A stretch of DNA of 64,000 bases from Sporosarcina sp. (lineage in GTDB: Bacteria; Bacillota; Bacilli; Bacillales_A; Planococcaceae), in assembly GCF_029257255.1 (NCBI RefSeq), contig NZ_JARICI010000003.1, forward strand, positions 1-64,000. Reading direction: 5' to 3'. Of the stretch, positions 18,259 through 25,495 are shown piece by piece. How positions within the stretch are numbered: position 1 is the stretch's first letter; the number at the start of each line of letters is the position of its first letter. Under the pieces are notes generated by a model. The model ran no database searches and was not told the origin of the DNA. It saw only the letters and a list, made by a program, of their open reading frames with translations. Both the position numbers and the translations under genes were made by a program.

Positions 18259-18840
18259 ATGACGGTATATGGATATGCGAGAGTATCAACTAAGGGGCAA
18301 GACCTACAGGTACAGATTAAAGACCTGCACAAAGAGAACGTGGAGTACATCTATCAAGAGAAGTTCACTGGTGCTTCAACTGAAAGACCACAGCTAAGAG
18401 AACTACTAGACATCCTACAAGATGGTGACAAATTAGTTGTAACTAAATTAGACCGTCTAGCAAGGAATACAATGGAAGGAATCGATTTAGTAAATTCGTT
18501 ATTTGAAAAAGGAGTAAAGGTTCATGTGTTGAACGTTGGTCTACTAGAGGACACAAGCATGGGACGGTTCTTTTTAACGACACTATTGGCGGTTGCTGAA
18601 ATGGAACGCAACATGATTATTGAGCGTACACAGGAGGGCAAGGCTATAGCTAGACTGAATCCTAACTATCGTGAAGGACGAAAGCCTACCTATAAAAAGG
18701 CACAGCTTGACCATGCCTTGAGTATGTTAGAGAGCCATTCTTATAATCAAGTGGCGGAAAAGACAGGTATCAGCAAGAGCACACTAATCAGAGCGATGAA
18801 CAAGCGAAAGATGCAAGAAGCAGTGAAACTTAATAAGTAG
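18259..18840 (+). CDS. serine recombinase (resolvase/invertase)
   Basis: Small serine recombinase, 193 aa. The catalytic serine is in YARVSTKGQ (about residue 10), DKLVVTKLDRLARN carries the conserved arginines, and AVAEMERNMIIERTQEG begins the long E helix. The C-terminal HTH is at about 150-190 (YNQVAEKTGISKSTLIRAM). Such enzymes resolve plasmid or transposon cointegrates. SD-like GAGGGGAT precedes ATG. It suggests that segment 1 includes plasmid- or transposon-derived DNA. Confidence 0.93.
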   Translation: MTVYGYARVSTKGQDLQVQIKDLHKENVEYIYQEKFTGASTERPQLRELLDILQDGDKLVVTKLDRLARNTMEGIDLVNSLFEKGVKVHVLNVGLLEDTSMGRFFLTTLLAVAEMERNMIIERTQEGKAIARLNPNYREGRKPTYKKAQLDHALSMLESHSYNQVAEKTGISKSTLIRAMNKRKMQEAVKLNK

Positions 18841-18862
18841 ATACATAAATGTATAAACACAT

Positions 18863-19126
18863 GTGAAAAAGTATCGAATCTGTATGGCTAAAAGAGAGTT
18901 TTCCGAAGGTTACGTTCAGGTAATTGGACAAAAGAATATGTGTTTTATGAGGTTTTGTCATGTTGAATTATTTTATATTAGACCTGTAAAACACGTATTT
19001 TATGTAGTGAGTGAAGCAGAGCTAAAGTCAATCACAGAGCCTTGTGAGAGGCACTATAGCGACATTGCAAGCCTCTTAGGACAAGCTGTTAATCAATGTG
19101 TGTGTGGAGTTAAACGTGTGTTGTAG
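18863..19126 (+). CDS. hypothetical protein, 87 aa
   Basis: A frame from GTG 18863, 22 bp after the resolvase. No ribosome binding site is evident and no family is recognised. It has several cysteines, including a C-terminal CVCG. Could be non-coding. Confidence 0.25.
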   Translation: MKKYRICMAKREFSEGYVQVIGQKNMCFMRFCHVELFYIRPVKHVFYVVSEAELKSITEPCERHYSDIASLLGQAVNQCVCGVKRVL

Positions 19127-19325
19127 CTTGATACAGGGGCGTTTGATGAGCACCCCATCTATTACCGATATTCCATCCATAACGCAACATAGATAGCTGT
19201 GTCCTGTAACATACACACACCAAGAAGGTCAATTTAGTATGCGAAACAAAGTCCCTTATTGAGATTATAGATGAGCATTAATTAAAACATGATAGTAGAT
19301 TTTATAGAATTGGGGGCAGACGAAG
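19127..19325 (+). other. intergenic before HNH pair
   Basis: About 200 bp with no gene seen. The final bases carry GGGGGCAGACG, which serves as SD for the HNH gene. Confidence 0.3.
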
Positions 19326-20177
19326 ATGATGACTTTCAAGGACGTTAAAATAGAAATCATTGAAAAAGGTTTCACTGATACTTTTCCGAAGATACATAAA
19401 TATATGATAGATAACAAGCCACTTAGTATAAAACAATACATATTGCTTTTTGACCTTGCATTAACATATAAGCAAGCAAGAATAATCTTTAATCAGATAA
19501 AAGATGTTGAAAGCTATAATATAGAAAGAAGTTTTGCTATTAGATTATTGTGGAAAGAAATTACAAGTGTTAAACATATGCAAGAAGCTATTAACTTTTA
19601 CAAAAACACTTTTTCGGAACATATATCAAGCGAAAGACTACACAATTCAGCAATGATATATTATGAAAAGAAAATTCAACAGCAAAGATTAAATGAGATA
19701 AAGAGAGAACAACAGCAAACAAATGAAGCTCAAATAGAATTTAGTCCAATGAAAACACTGGGGAAAAGGAAACAAGTCATTTTTGTTTATCCTCGTTCAG
19801 AAAAAGTTAAATTACAAGCTTTAGAAAAATCAGGTTATCTTTGTGCGGTGAATAAAGAACATAAAAACTTTATTTCTAGAGCTACTAATGAGAATTATGT
19901 AGAAGTTCATCATCTAATACCTTTTTCACAGCAAGGAAATTATAGAAACTCATTAGATTGCATTGAAAACATAGTTTGTTTATGTGTAAGCTGTCACAAG
20001 CAATTGCATCTAGCTAGGTTTACAGATAAGAAGTTTAGCATAGAACTATTGTTCAATTTGAAGCTCGAAGAATTGCGGTCTGTTGGATTGAATATTACCT
20101 TGCAGAAGCTTTATGAAATTTATTGTGATGAAAACATTGAAGAGGAGGATTGGGACTATGGGGTTAATGATAAATAA
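19326..20177 (+). CDS. HNH endonuclease
   Basis: 283-aa protein. The C-terminal HNH nuclease domain (residues about 170-245) has a first zinc-type position in YLCAVNKEHK, the catalytic VEVHHLIPFS, an asparagine in ENIVCLCVSCHKQLH and a final histidine. The N-terminal 140 residues are helical and not recognised (KPLSIKQYILLFDLALTYKQ). The next gene starts inside its last 20 bp, a strong sign of a translationally coupled pair. The combination of a specificity-like N-terminus and HNH nuclease in a defence-rich block suggests a restriction-type role, which is inference. Confidence 0.75.
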   Translation: MMTFKDVKIEIIEKGFTDTFPKIHKYMIDNKPLSIKQYILLFDLALTYKQARIIFNQIKDVESYNIERSFAIRLLWKEITSVKHMQEAINFYKNTFSEHISSERLHNSAMIYYEKKIQQQRLNEIKREQQQTNEAQIEFSPMKTLGKRKQVIFVYPRSEKVKLQALEKSGYLCAVNKEHKNFISRATNENYVEVHHLIPFSQQGNYRNSLDCIENIVCLCVSCHKQLHLARFTDKKFSIELLFNLKLEELRSVGLNITLQKLYEIYCDENIEEEDWDYGVNDK

Positions 20178-20664
20178 AATAGAGAAGGAAGTTAGTTTCG
20201 ATTATTTATTTTATCTAAACAATAGTACATACACATTAGCTTTAAATGGCTTAGAACTTGAAAAGTTGCTTGGAAAACAATATGAAAAGTATTTGAATCT
20301 TAATGAGATTGAAAGGTTTAGATATAGAGATTTTTTTGAAGAAACCAAAATTAATGAAATGGCTGAAAGTTTAATTGATGGCACATGGATTGCTAATCCC
20401 CCATTGCATGTGAACATTCTTAAAGAATCAATATTAGATATTGTTTGCAATGAAGAAAGTAAAACAATTAAGCTTTCAGCAAATGTCGAAGTAGCTTTAT
20501 TGGAAGGATATTTGATGTATTTCGCAATTGAGAAAGCGCTTTTGATAGAAGATGGGCTTGAAGGGATAACCTTTATCGTTAAGCTAACTAACTATGATAT
20601 AGACTCTTTACAAAAGGTTTTTTCTCAGAGAATTAAAGAGGGTTCAAGTGGAAAAGTGAATTAA
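20158..20664 (+). CDS. partner protein of HNH nuclease, unknown
   Basis: 168-aa protein starting at ATG 20158, chosen because AGAGGAGGAT sits 8 bp upstream inside the HNH gene. A longer frame upstream has no SD. No family is certain. The segment INEMAESLIDGTWIANPPLH followed by LLEGYLMYFAIEKAL weakly recalls DGQHR/ParB-like folds (a dG-x-x-R/Y-x-x-A-I pattern), but the key H/R residues are not present. Overlap and order imply that it acts with the HNH protein as modifier, regulator or antidote. Confidence 0.6.
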   Translation: MGLMINKIEKEVSFDYLFYLNNSTYTLALNGLELEKLLGKQYEKYLNLNEIERFRYRDFFEETKINEMAESLIDGTWIANPPLHVNILKESILDIVCNEESKTIKLSANVEVALLEGYLMYFAIEKALLIEDGLEGITFIVKLTNYDIDSLQKVFSQRIKEGSSGKVN

Positions 20665-20720
20665 CTGAAAAATGTTGTTATGAAAAATGCACACCACTTG
20701 AACTATTCAAAAAACATTTA

Positions 20721-20759
20721 GCGTATAGCGTATACAATCTATTCTGAATTCGTTATAAT
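20721..20759 (+). promoter_or_regulatory. promoter with tandem GCGTATA repeats
   Basis: TATAAT at 20754-20759 fits a -10 box. Two head-to-tail GCGTATA units (20721 and 20728) cover the -35 position, where no good TTGACA exists. This looks like an operator for a repressor or activator controlling the small gene downstream. Confidence 0.45.
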
Positions 20760-20799
20760 TGAGTGGACCCACCGCCTTAACTAATTAGGAGGTGTTAGC

Positions 20800-20898
20800 A
20801 TGGTACATAAAGTTGTAAAGGTTAGACCATACAAGCGTTTCCGCAAGGGACGATTAGAGTATGTTCGAGAGCATTACCGCTCGTATCCGTTACGCTAG
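20800..20898 (+). CDS. 32-aa basic peptide
   Basis: MVHKVVKVRPYKRFRKGRLE... to a stop at 20898. It has a very good SD (TTAGGAGGTG, 8 bp upstream of ATG) and a promoter-like TATAAT 40 bp further up. It is strongly positive (K/R/H rich) with a VRPYKR motif seen in short phage and element proteins. Function unknown. The signals around it are better than for most small frames here. Confidence 0.5.
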   Translation: MVHKVVKVRPYKRFRKGRLEYVREHYRSYPLR

Positions 20899-20969
20899 CC
20901 AAGTGAAGCTTCTGAGTTAGGGTCAACTCTCCATAGTTAACTTTGGTGGTGGGTTACTAATGAATAAAA

Positions 20970-21000
20970 ACTAAGGGAGCTGAAACAGGCTCTTTTTTTG
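20970..21000 (+). terminator. possible terminator after basic peptide
   Basis: GGGAGCTGAAACAGGCTC followed by seven T forms a short, imperfect hairpin. Confidence 0.45.
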
Positions 21001-21028
21001 ATTATTTTAAAAGTAGGTGAAGGTAGTG

Positions 21029-21760
21029 GTGAAAGCACAGTTGTACTTATATCAAAAATTGCGTGAAAAATTTCAAAAGCCTTATGATTATTATCATGAG
21101 GTTTACTTGAACAAAATCACTGTAGTTTTTGATAACTTAGAAGAAGAAGCAGATAAGATAGCTCAAAGGCATTACGAAGAGTTAGGACAATACTTTGACC
21201 CTGATAGACATGATTATGAAGATTTTGCTGACGTGGCTTATGAGAAGGGGATAGAGTATTACGAGGCGATTTCATTGATTAGATACAACAATCAATTAAT
21301 GTGGATTTCTACACTATATCAATTTTGGGAGCAACAAGTAAGAAAGTTCTTATTCGATGAAATCAAAAGTTCAGGAATAACATTATGCACTAAGAAGGGG
21401 AAAGAAATCGAGTTCTCAAGATTTTGCACAAGAGGAATTAAAGACATTAAGGAACAATTTTTAAGATTTGGTCAAGATATAGAGCAATTGTCATGCTGGC
21501 AAACGATAGATGAATTAAGACTACTAGCCAATGTTATCAAACATGGTGAGGGTGTTTCCACAAACGACTTAGAAAAACTAAGACCTGACATCTTTAAATC
21601 AGGAGTATTAGATAACAATTTAATGAAAATGCATAGAACCGTTCTCAATGAACAAGTTTTGAATGTTAAATATATGGACTTCGTTATGTATAAGGATGCC
21701 CTTCAAAGCTTTTGGGGAGAGCTTCCAGAAGGGCTTTATTGTGAGATAAACGAGATTTGA
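21029..21760 (+). CDS. HEPN-like protein, unknown
   Basis: 243-aa helical protein. The start is placed at GTG 21029 behind AGGTGAAGG; GTG 21017 is possible but lies within that SD. The middle segment MWISTLYQFWEQQVRKFLFDE and the later TIDELRLLANVIKHGEG resemble HEPN-type domains, where an R-x4-6-H motif forms an RNase site. Here the motif reads RLLANVIKH. It is the last gene before the att copy that ends segment 1. HEPN proteins are often toxins or abortive-infection effectors, so a defence role is plausible but not shown. Confidence 0.5.
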   Translation: MKAQLYLYQKLREKFQKPYDYYHEVYLNKITVVFDNLEEEADKIAQRHYEELGQYFDPDRHDYEDFADVAYEKGIEYYEAISLIRYNNQLMWISTLYQFWEQQVRKFLFDEIKSSGITLCTKKGKEIEFSRFCTRGIKDIKEQFLRFGQDIEQLSCWQTIDELRLLANVIKHGEGVSTNDLEKLRPDIFKSGVLDNNLMKMHRTVLNEQVLNVKYMDFVMYKDALQSFWGELPEGLYCEINEI

Positions 21761-21952
21761 ATTAAGGTGAATCATTTTTTATTTACCATCAAAAAAGTAA
21801 ATAAACAAGAATATGATACATGAAACTATTCAATTGAATATGTATATTTTAAGATAACTTCACAATAAGCGACAACTGGTTTATAATAGAAGATAGTAAG
21901 AAATACTGAGAAGTGGTATATCTATAATAAATTATGAATGAATGGCTCTATT
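21761..21952 (+). other. intergenic before att copy 1
   Basis: AT-rich, no gene seen. Includes the repeated AAGTAAATAAAC-type runs after the HEPN-like gene and leads directly into the groEL-like repeat. Confidence 0.3.
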
Positions 21953-22093
21953 ACTCGTTACGCATTACAAAACGCAGCATCTGTAGCAGCAATGTTCTTG
22001 ACTACAGAAGCTGTAGTTGCAGACCTACCAGAAGCAGCAGGCGGCGGTATGCCTGATATGGGCGGTATGGGTGGAATGGGCGGCATGATGTAA
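21953..22093 (+). repeat. att copy 1: 141-bp groEL 3'-end copy
   Basis: This stretch aligns with groEL 12127-12264 over its whole length, with six substitutions and one 3-bp (GCA) insertion. It stays in frame to the GGM tail and TAA. The last 54 bp are identical to groEL. The left part differs at third positions and one serine codon, as expected from another strain or species. It is not a second groEL gene, only its last 46 codons. It marks the right end of segment 1, and the 14-bp core is 22080-22093. Confidence 0.9.
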
Positions 22094-22147
22094 TAACCGC
22101 TCCCAACCCTTGATATGTATGGGTTTGTGAGTAAGATAAAAGTGGTT

Positions 22148-22168
22148 TGCTAACATTTTGCTAACATT
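22148..22168 (+). repeat. putative integrase arm sites, left
   Basis: TGCTAACATT occurs twice, 11 bp apart, between att core 1 and the segment 2 integrase. The spacing of one helical turn and the matching pair at the right end suggest arm-type binding sites. Confidence 0.5.
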
Positions 22169-22175
22169 GAGGAAA

Positions 22176-23387
22176 TTAACGGAGGCTTCTCATGAGTTCA
22201 CCGAACTTTTGAGAGGCTTCTTTTTTCATTTCCTGTGTAACGTGGAGGTAGACATTTTTGGTGATTTGGTCATTTGAATGGCCAAGTCTATCCATGATTT
22301 GTTCGAGTGCGACACCTGCTTCAGCTAAAAGCGAAGTGTGTGTATGCCTCAATGAGTGCGGTGTTAAGACCGGGTTTAATTTTGCGAATGCAAGCAGTCT
22401 AGCCATCCTAATTTGCACCATTTTAATGACAAGAGGATATCCAAGATGACGCTCTGTTTTAGCAAAGATGAAGTCTTGATTATCGTAAGCATCACCTAGC
22501 TGGTGAATGATTTTCGTTTGAATTTCTTTGTGCAGGCTCAAAGCTTTGATCACATCTTCATCCACAACAATTTTCCGTCTAGATTTTTTTGTTTTTGGTG
22601 TCACCAACTGAAACTGGACTGAATTATTATTGGGGTTGTAATAGGTTTTGGTAATACTGATGGTTTGATTTACAAAATCAATATCTTTCCACTTGAGCGC
22701 TACGAGCTCACCAACCCTAATTCCTGTATAGGACAGGACGAGAAACATCAAGTAGTCTAATTCCAATCCTTGATTCTTGGCAGTACTTAAGAAAAGTGCA
22801 AGCTCCTCCTTTTCCAAATACTTCGGAATTTCCTCTTCCTCTAACTGTTCAATTGTTTTTTTATTCTTCTTAACATAGGCAAATTCAGTAGGGTCCTTCT
22901 TGATTAGCTCCAATTCCAATGCTTTCCGAAAAATCATTCGTCCAGTTCGATTTATTCCCTCCCTTGTACTGTCAGAGTATCCTCTGTCCTTTAAATCGTT
23001 CAAAGCGTCTTGATATCTAATTCTTGAAATGTCCTTTAATTTCAGCCGGGAAAAGTAGGGCAATAACTTATTGATTTCATGAATACGGACACGAATTGTT
23101 CCGGGTTTAACATCTTTTGCTTCACTGTAGATCGGGAGCCACTGATTTGCAAATTCACAAAACGTTAAGTCTGTTTCCTCCATATATATTTCTTGGTTTA
23201 ACTCATACATGAGCATGATAGCAGCTGCTTCAGCTTCCCCCTTAGTTTTAAAACCACTCCTTACTTTTTGTTTCCTTTTACCAGTAAGCGGATCTGTTCC
23301 AATATCAATGGTGAAAGCCCATTTTGAACCACAAGTACACTGTTTCTTCTTGCACTTGCAACCCCTCTTGTAAAAATGTCCCTTCAT
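22176..23387 (-). CDS. int: tyrosine recombinase (Int family)
   Basis: 403-aa phage-type integrase. It has an N-terminal arm-binding domain with a cysteine cluster (CKCKKKQCTCGSKWAF), a core-binding domain (residues about 70-165) and a catalytic domain. Catalytic residues are visible: R in SYTGIRVGELVALKW, K in the beta-hairpin after QLVTPKTKK, HSLRH, H in DRLGHSN and tyrosine in NVYLHV. It lies next to att core 1 in the usual orientation and has AAGGAAGG upstream of ATG. Intact, so segment 2 may still be mobile. Confidence 0.95.
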   Translation of the reverse strand: MKGHFYKRGCKCKKKQCTCGSKWAFTIDIGTDPLTGKRKQKVRSGFKTKGEAEAAAIMLMYELNQEIYMEETDLTFCEFANQWLPIYSEAKDVKPGTIRVRIHEINKLLPYFSRLKLKDISRIRYQDALNDLKDRGYSDSTREGINRTGRMIFRKALELELIKKDPTEFAYVKKNKKTIEQLEEEEIPKYLEKEELALFLSTAKNQGLELDYLMFLVLSYTGIRVGELVALKWKDIDFVNQTISITKTYYNPNNNSVQFQLVTPKTKKSRRKIVVDEDVIKALSLHKEIQTKIIHQLGDAYDNQDFIFAKTERHLGYPLVIKMVQIRMARLLAFAKLNPVLTPHSLRHTHTSLLAEAGVALEQIMDRLGHSNDQITKNVYLHVTQEMKKEASQKFGELMRSLR

Positions 23388-23639
23388 TCTTTCAGAACCT
23401 TCCTTTCTGTTTGTTTTTGTTACAAATATCCACTATTCCCTGCCATGAATTGATTCATTCGTATTGATACAATTAAGATAGCAATGGCATTTTATTTATT
23501 CGGGTGGTAAGGTTAAATTGATAAATAAAAATTGATTTTCAACTATATGTGGACCCATAAAGGGAGTAGTCTCCCTATGTCAGTGACAATAAATAAACAG
23601 TTTGTCTTTCATAAAATTTGAAGAAATGTGGTGATTATT
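23388..23639 (+). other. divergent promoter region int / TA pair
   Basis: About 250 bp between the minus-strand integrase and the plus-strand toxin pair. It contains AGGGAGTAGTCTCCCT, a palindrome that could be an autoregulatory operator or small hairpin. No gene seen. Confidence 0.35.
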
Positions 23640-23834
23640 ATGTTGGAAGAACAAAACAACGAACCAAAAAGAAAATATGCATGGGTTGACAAGTGGGCAA
23701 AGATGACCGGGGAACGTGCAAGAATTGACGCAAAGGTCAACAACACATACATCGTATATGAGAAAAACGGAATGCTTGTAAAGGAATTTCCGAACGGAGA
23801 TGTTATTCCCTTTAAAAAAGATGGTGAATCCTAA
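23640..23834 (+). CDS. putative antitoxin, 64 aa
   Basis: Small hydrophilic protein (MLEEQNNEPKRKYAWVDKW...), directly upstream of a zeta-like kinase with stop and start overlapping as TAATG. Position and size are those of an antitoxin. ATG 23640 is used; GTG at 23628 and 23631 are alternatives and the SD is weak for all. No domain recognised. Confidence 0.6.
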   Translation: MLEEQNNEPKRKYAWVDKWAKMTGERARIDAKVNNTYIVYEKNGMLVKEFPNGDVIPFKKDGES

Positions 23835-24424
23835 TGCATACACACCAACCGACCTTTTTTGTATTCGCTGGTAACAATGGAAGTGGAAAAAGTACCCTGC
23901 GAAATCTAATCATCGATAAAATAGGTATAGATATCAATATTGATCCAGATGCTATCGCTCGAAGAATCGATCCCGAAAACCCAGAAAGCAAAAGAATTGC
24001 TGCGGGGAAAGAGGTTATTAAATCAGTTAAAAGGTACATTGAAGAAGGTAAGAGCTTTTCGATTGAGACAACACTTGCTGGTAAAAATGCAATCAGACAA
24101 ATACAAAAAGCAAAGGAGATGGGTTATGAAGTGACTATGTTCTACGTTGCACTTAGCAATGTAGAACAAAATATTGAAAGGGTTGCAATGAGGGTTAAAA
24201 ATGGCGGTCACAATATCCCCACTGAAGATATTGTAAGAAGGAGCATTACTTCGTTCAACCATCTTTACGAATATACAAAGATCATCGATAACCTTGTTTT
24301 GATTGATAATAGTGAAGATGACGGGGAAATAGTTTTGGAGGCTAATAATGGCATTATTAGCTTTGAAACATCACCCCTTCCCGAATGGGTAACTCCAGTT
24401 ACAGAGCAATTAAAAAGGAACTAA
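23834..24424 (+). CDS. zeta-toxin-like kinase
   Basis: 196-aa P-loop protein of the zeta/PezT-like group (COG4185 type). Walker A GNNGSGKST is near residue 14, then INIDPDAIARRI, FSIETTLAG and RVKNGGHNIP with the conserved arginines. Zeta kinases phosphorylate UDP-activated cell-wall sugars and kill cells unless neutralised. The upstream small gene overlaps its start and is the likely antitoxin. It could stabilise the element or act in defence. Confidence 0.8.
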   Translation: MHTHQPTFFVFAGNNGSGKSTLRNLIIDKIGIDINIDPDAIARRIDPENPESKRIAAGKEVIKSVKRYIEEGKSFSIETTLAGKNAIRQIQKAKEMGYEVTMFYVALSNVEQNIERVAMRVKNGGHNIPTEDIVRRSITSFNHLYEYTKIIDNLVLIDNSEDDGEIVLEANNGIISFETSPLPEWVTPVTEQLKRN

Positions 24425-24444
24425 ATAGCGTTGATAAACAAAGA

Positions 24445-24472
24445 GACAGCAAAATAATATCATTTTGCTGTC
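24445..24472. terminator. bidirectional hairpin after zeta-like gene
   Basis: GACAGCAAAATAAT / ATCATTTTGCTGTC forms a near-perfect 28-bp palindrome between the plus-strand kinase gene and the minus-strand integrase remnant. Confidence 0.7.
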
Positions 24473-24482
24473 ACTCATTTTA

Positions 24483-24740
24483 TCATGCAATGCTTCTCAT
24501 CAGTTCACTGAACTTGTTTGAAGCTTCTTTTTTCATTCCAGTGGTTACATGAAGATACACCCTTCTAGTCACTTCATCGTCCTGGTGACCTAACCGATCC
24601 ATAATTTCTTCTAGTCCTACCCCAGCCTCAGCAAGAAGCGAAGTATGTGTGTGACGAAGGGAATGGGGAGTAACTTTAAGATTCAGATCTACTTTTTTTA
24701 ATAATCTAGCCATCCTTGTCTCCACTAGTTTGATCAAAAT
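24483..24740 (-). pseudogene. integrase C-terminal fragment
   Basis: 84 residues matching the last part of the segment 2 integrase (R/KMARLL, TPHSLRHTHTSLLAEAGV, the RLGH box and VYLHVT). The N-terminal three quarters are missing. The frame runs upstream into GYPIL, as in the full-length protein (GYPLV), then meets the truncated YgjP gene at about 24740-24745. A scar of an older related element. Confidence 0.85.
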
Positions 24741-25278
24741 AGGATAGCCCGGGTGTACAACTCCCCCATCGTTGTTCCTGAGTTTTTATTGAAATAGTTG
24801 AAGGGGTTATTTGAAGAATAGTTGTATAACGCGAAATTCGATTATTTACATATTTCATCGCTTTAGTCTTTATCCAATCTTCATATAAAGGAAACAACGT
24901 ATCACGATATTGTTCTTTTTTTAGTGTAGCTGGCACTTCCGCAAAAAATGTTCCTTGCGAAAATTTGAAGTTTGGCACTGTTATTTCTGTATTGGATATC
25001 ACCTTTAAACGATATTGCCGCCCTAGATACGGAAGCTTTTCACCTGATAAAAATAATCGCTGATGTCGATAATCATTAATTTCTTCAAAATGAAGTAACT
25101 GTTTCCGAATCCAAGTCACTTTATTCTTCACGACATCTTGAATTTTTTCAATTTCTACATCAATAGGGGCAATTACCTTAACCCCATCTTTATCAACTGT
25201 AATCGAAACGGTTTTCCTCTTATTGCTCCTGACTATCTCATAGGGGATTAATGTTTGTCCGAATGTTATTAAATGCAA
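24706..25278 (-). pseudogene. YgjP-like metallopeptidase, 3'-truncated
   Basis: Frame starting TTG 25278 behind AAGGGGG. Residues 1 to about 175 match YgjP/M48-type (DUF45) proteins up to EQRWGSCT, the motif just before the catalytic part. After that the sequence changes to unrelated residues (the integrase fragment in another frame), so the zinc-binding HELAH segment is absent. Intact YgjP-like genes often sit next to type I restriction (hsdR) genes; here no hsd gene remains. Probably inactive. Confidence 0.8.
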
Positions 25279-25495
25279 TTGAAATCCCCCTTTAGATTAT
25301 ATAGTAACATGAAGTGCTTGTTATTTAAAAATGTTGGAGTAGGTACGAGTAATTGAAATGTGTAATGACATCTATTGAAAGAATATTTTTTAGATTTTGT
25401 TGATAGATATTTAGGAGTTAGTTACAAAAGGGAAGTTGTAATAGCTGTTATTGTATCCTAGATGACGAAATAGCAGCAGATAGGAGGTAATAAAA
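25279..25495 (+). other. divergent upstream region of STAND gene
   Basis: About 215 bp, no gene seen. Ends with TAGGAGGTAA, a strong ribosome binding site that decides the start of the next gene. Confidence 0.4.

Larger units (their letters stand above)
12265..22093 (+). mobile_element. groEL-3' integrated element, segment 1
   Basis: About 9.8 kb between att copy 0 and the long att copy 1. The left end has a tyrosine recombinase right next to the core. The interior mixes intact cargo (helicase, RelA/SpoT-domain protein, resolvase, HNH pair, HEPN-like protein) with decayed genes (Rep, a second integrase, an HNH tail). Base composition is visibly more AT-rich than the flanking core genes. Whether it is one element or a composite is not clear; the resolvase and Rep remnant suggest plasmid or ICE ancestry. 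Confidence 0.75.

Noticed and set aside
21937-22093. A second, short groEL gene
   Set aside because: Only the last 46 codons are present, with no SD or chaperonin body. It is an attachment-site repeat.
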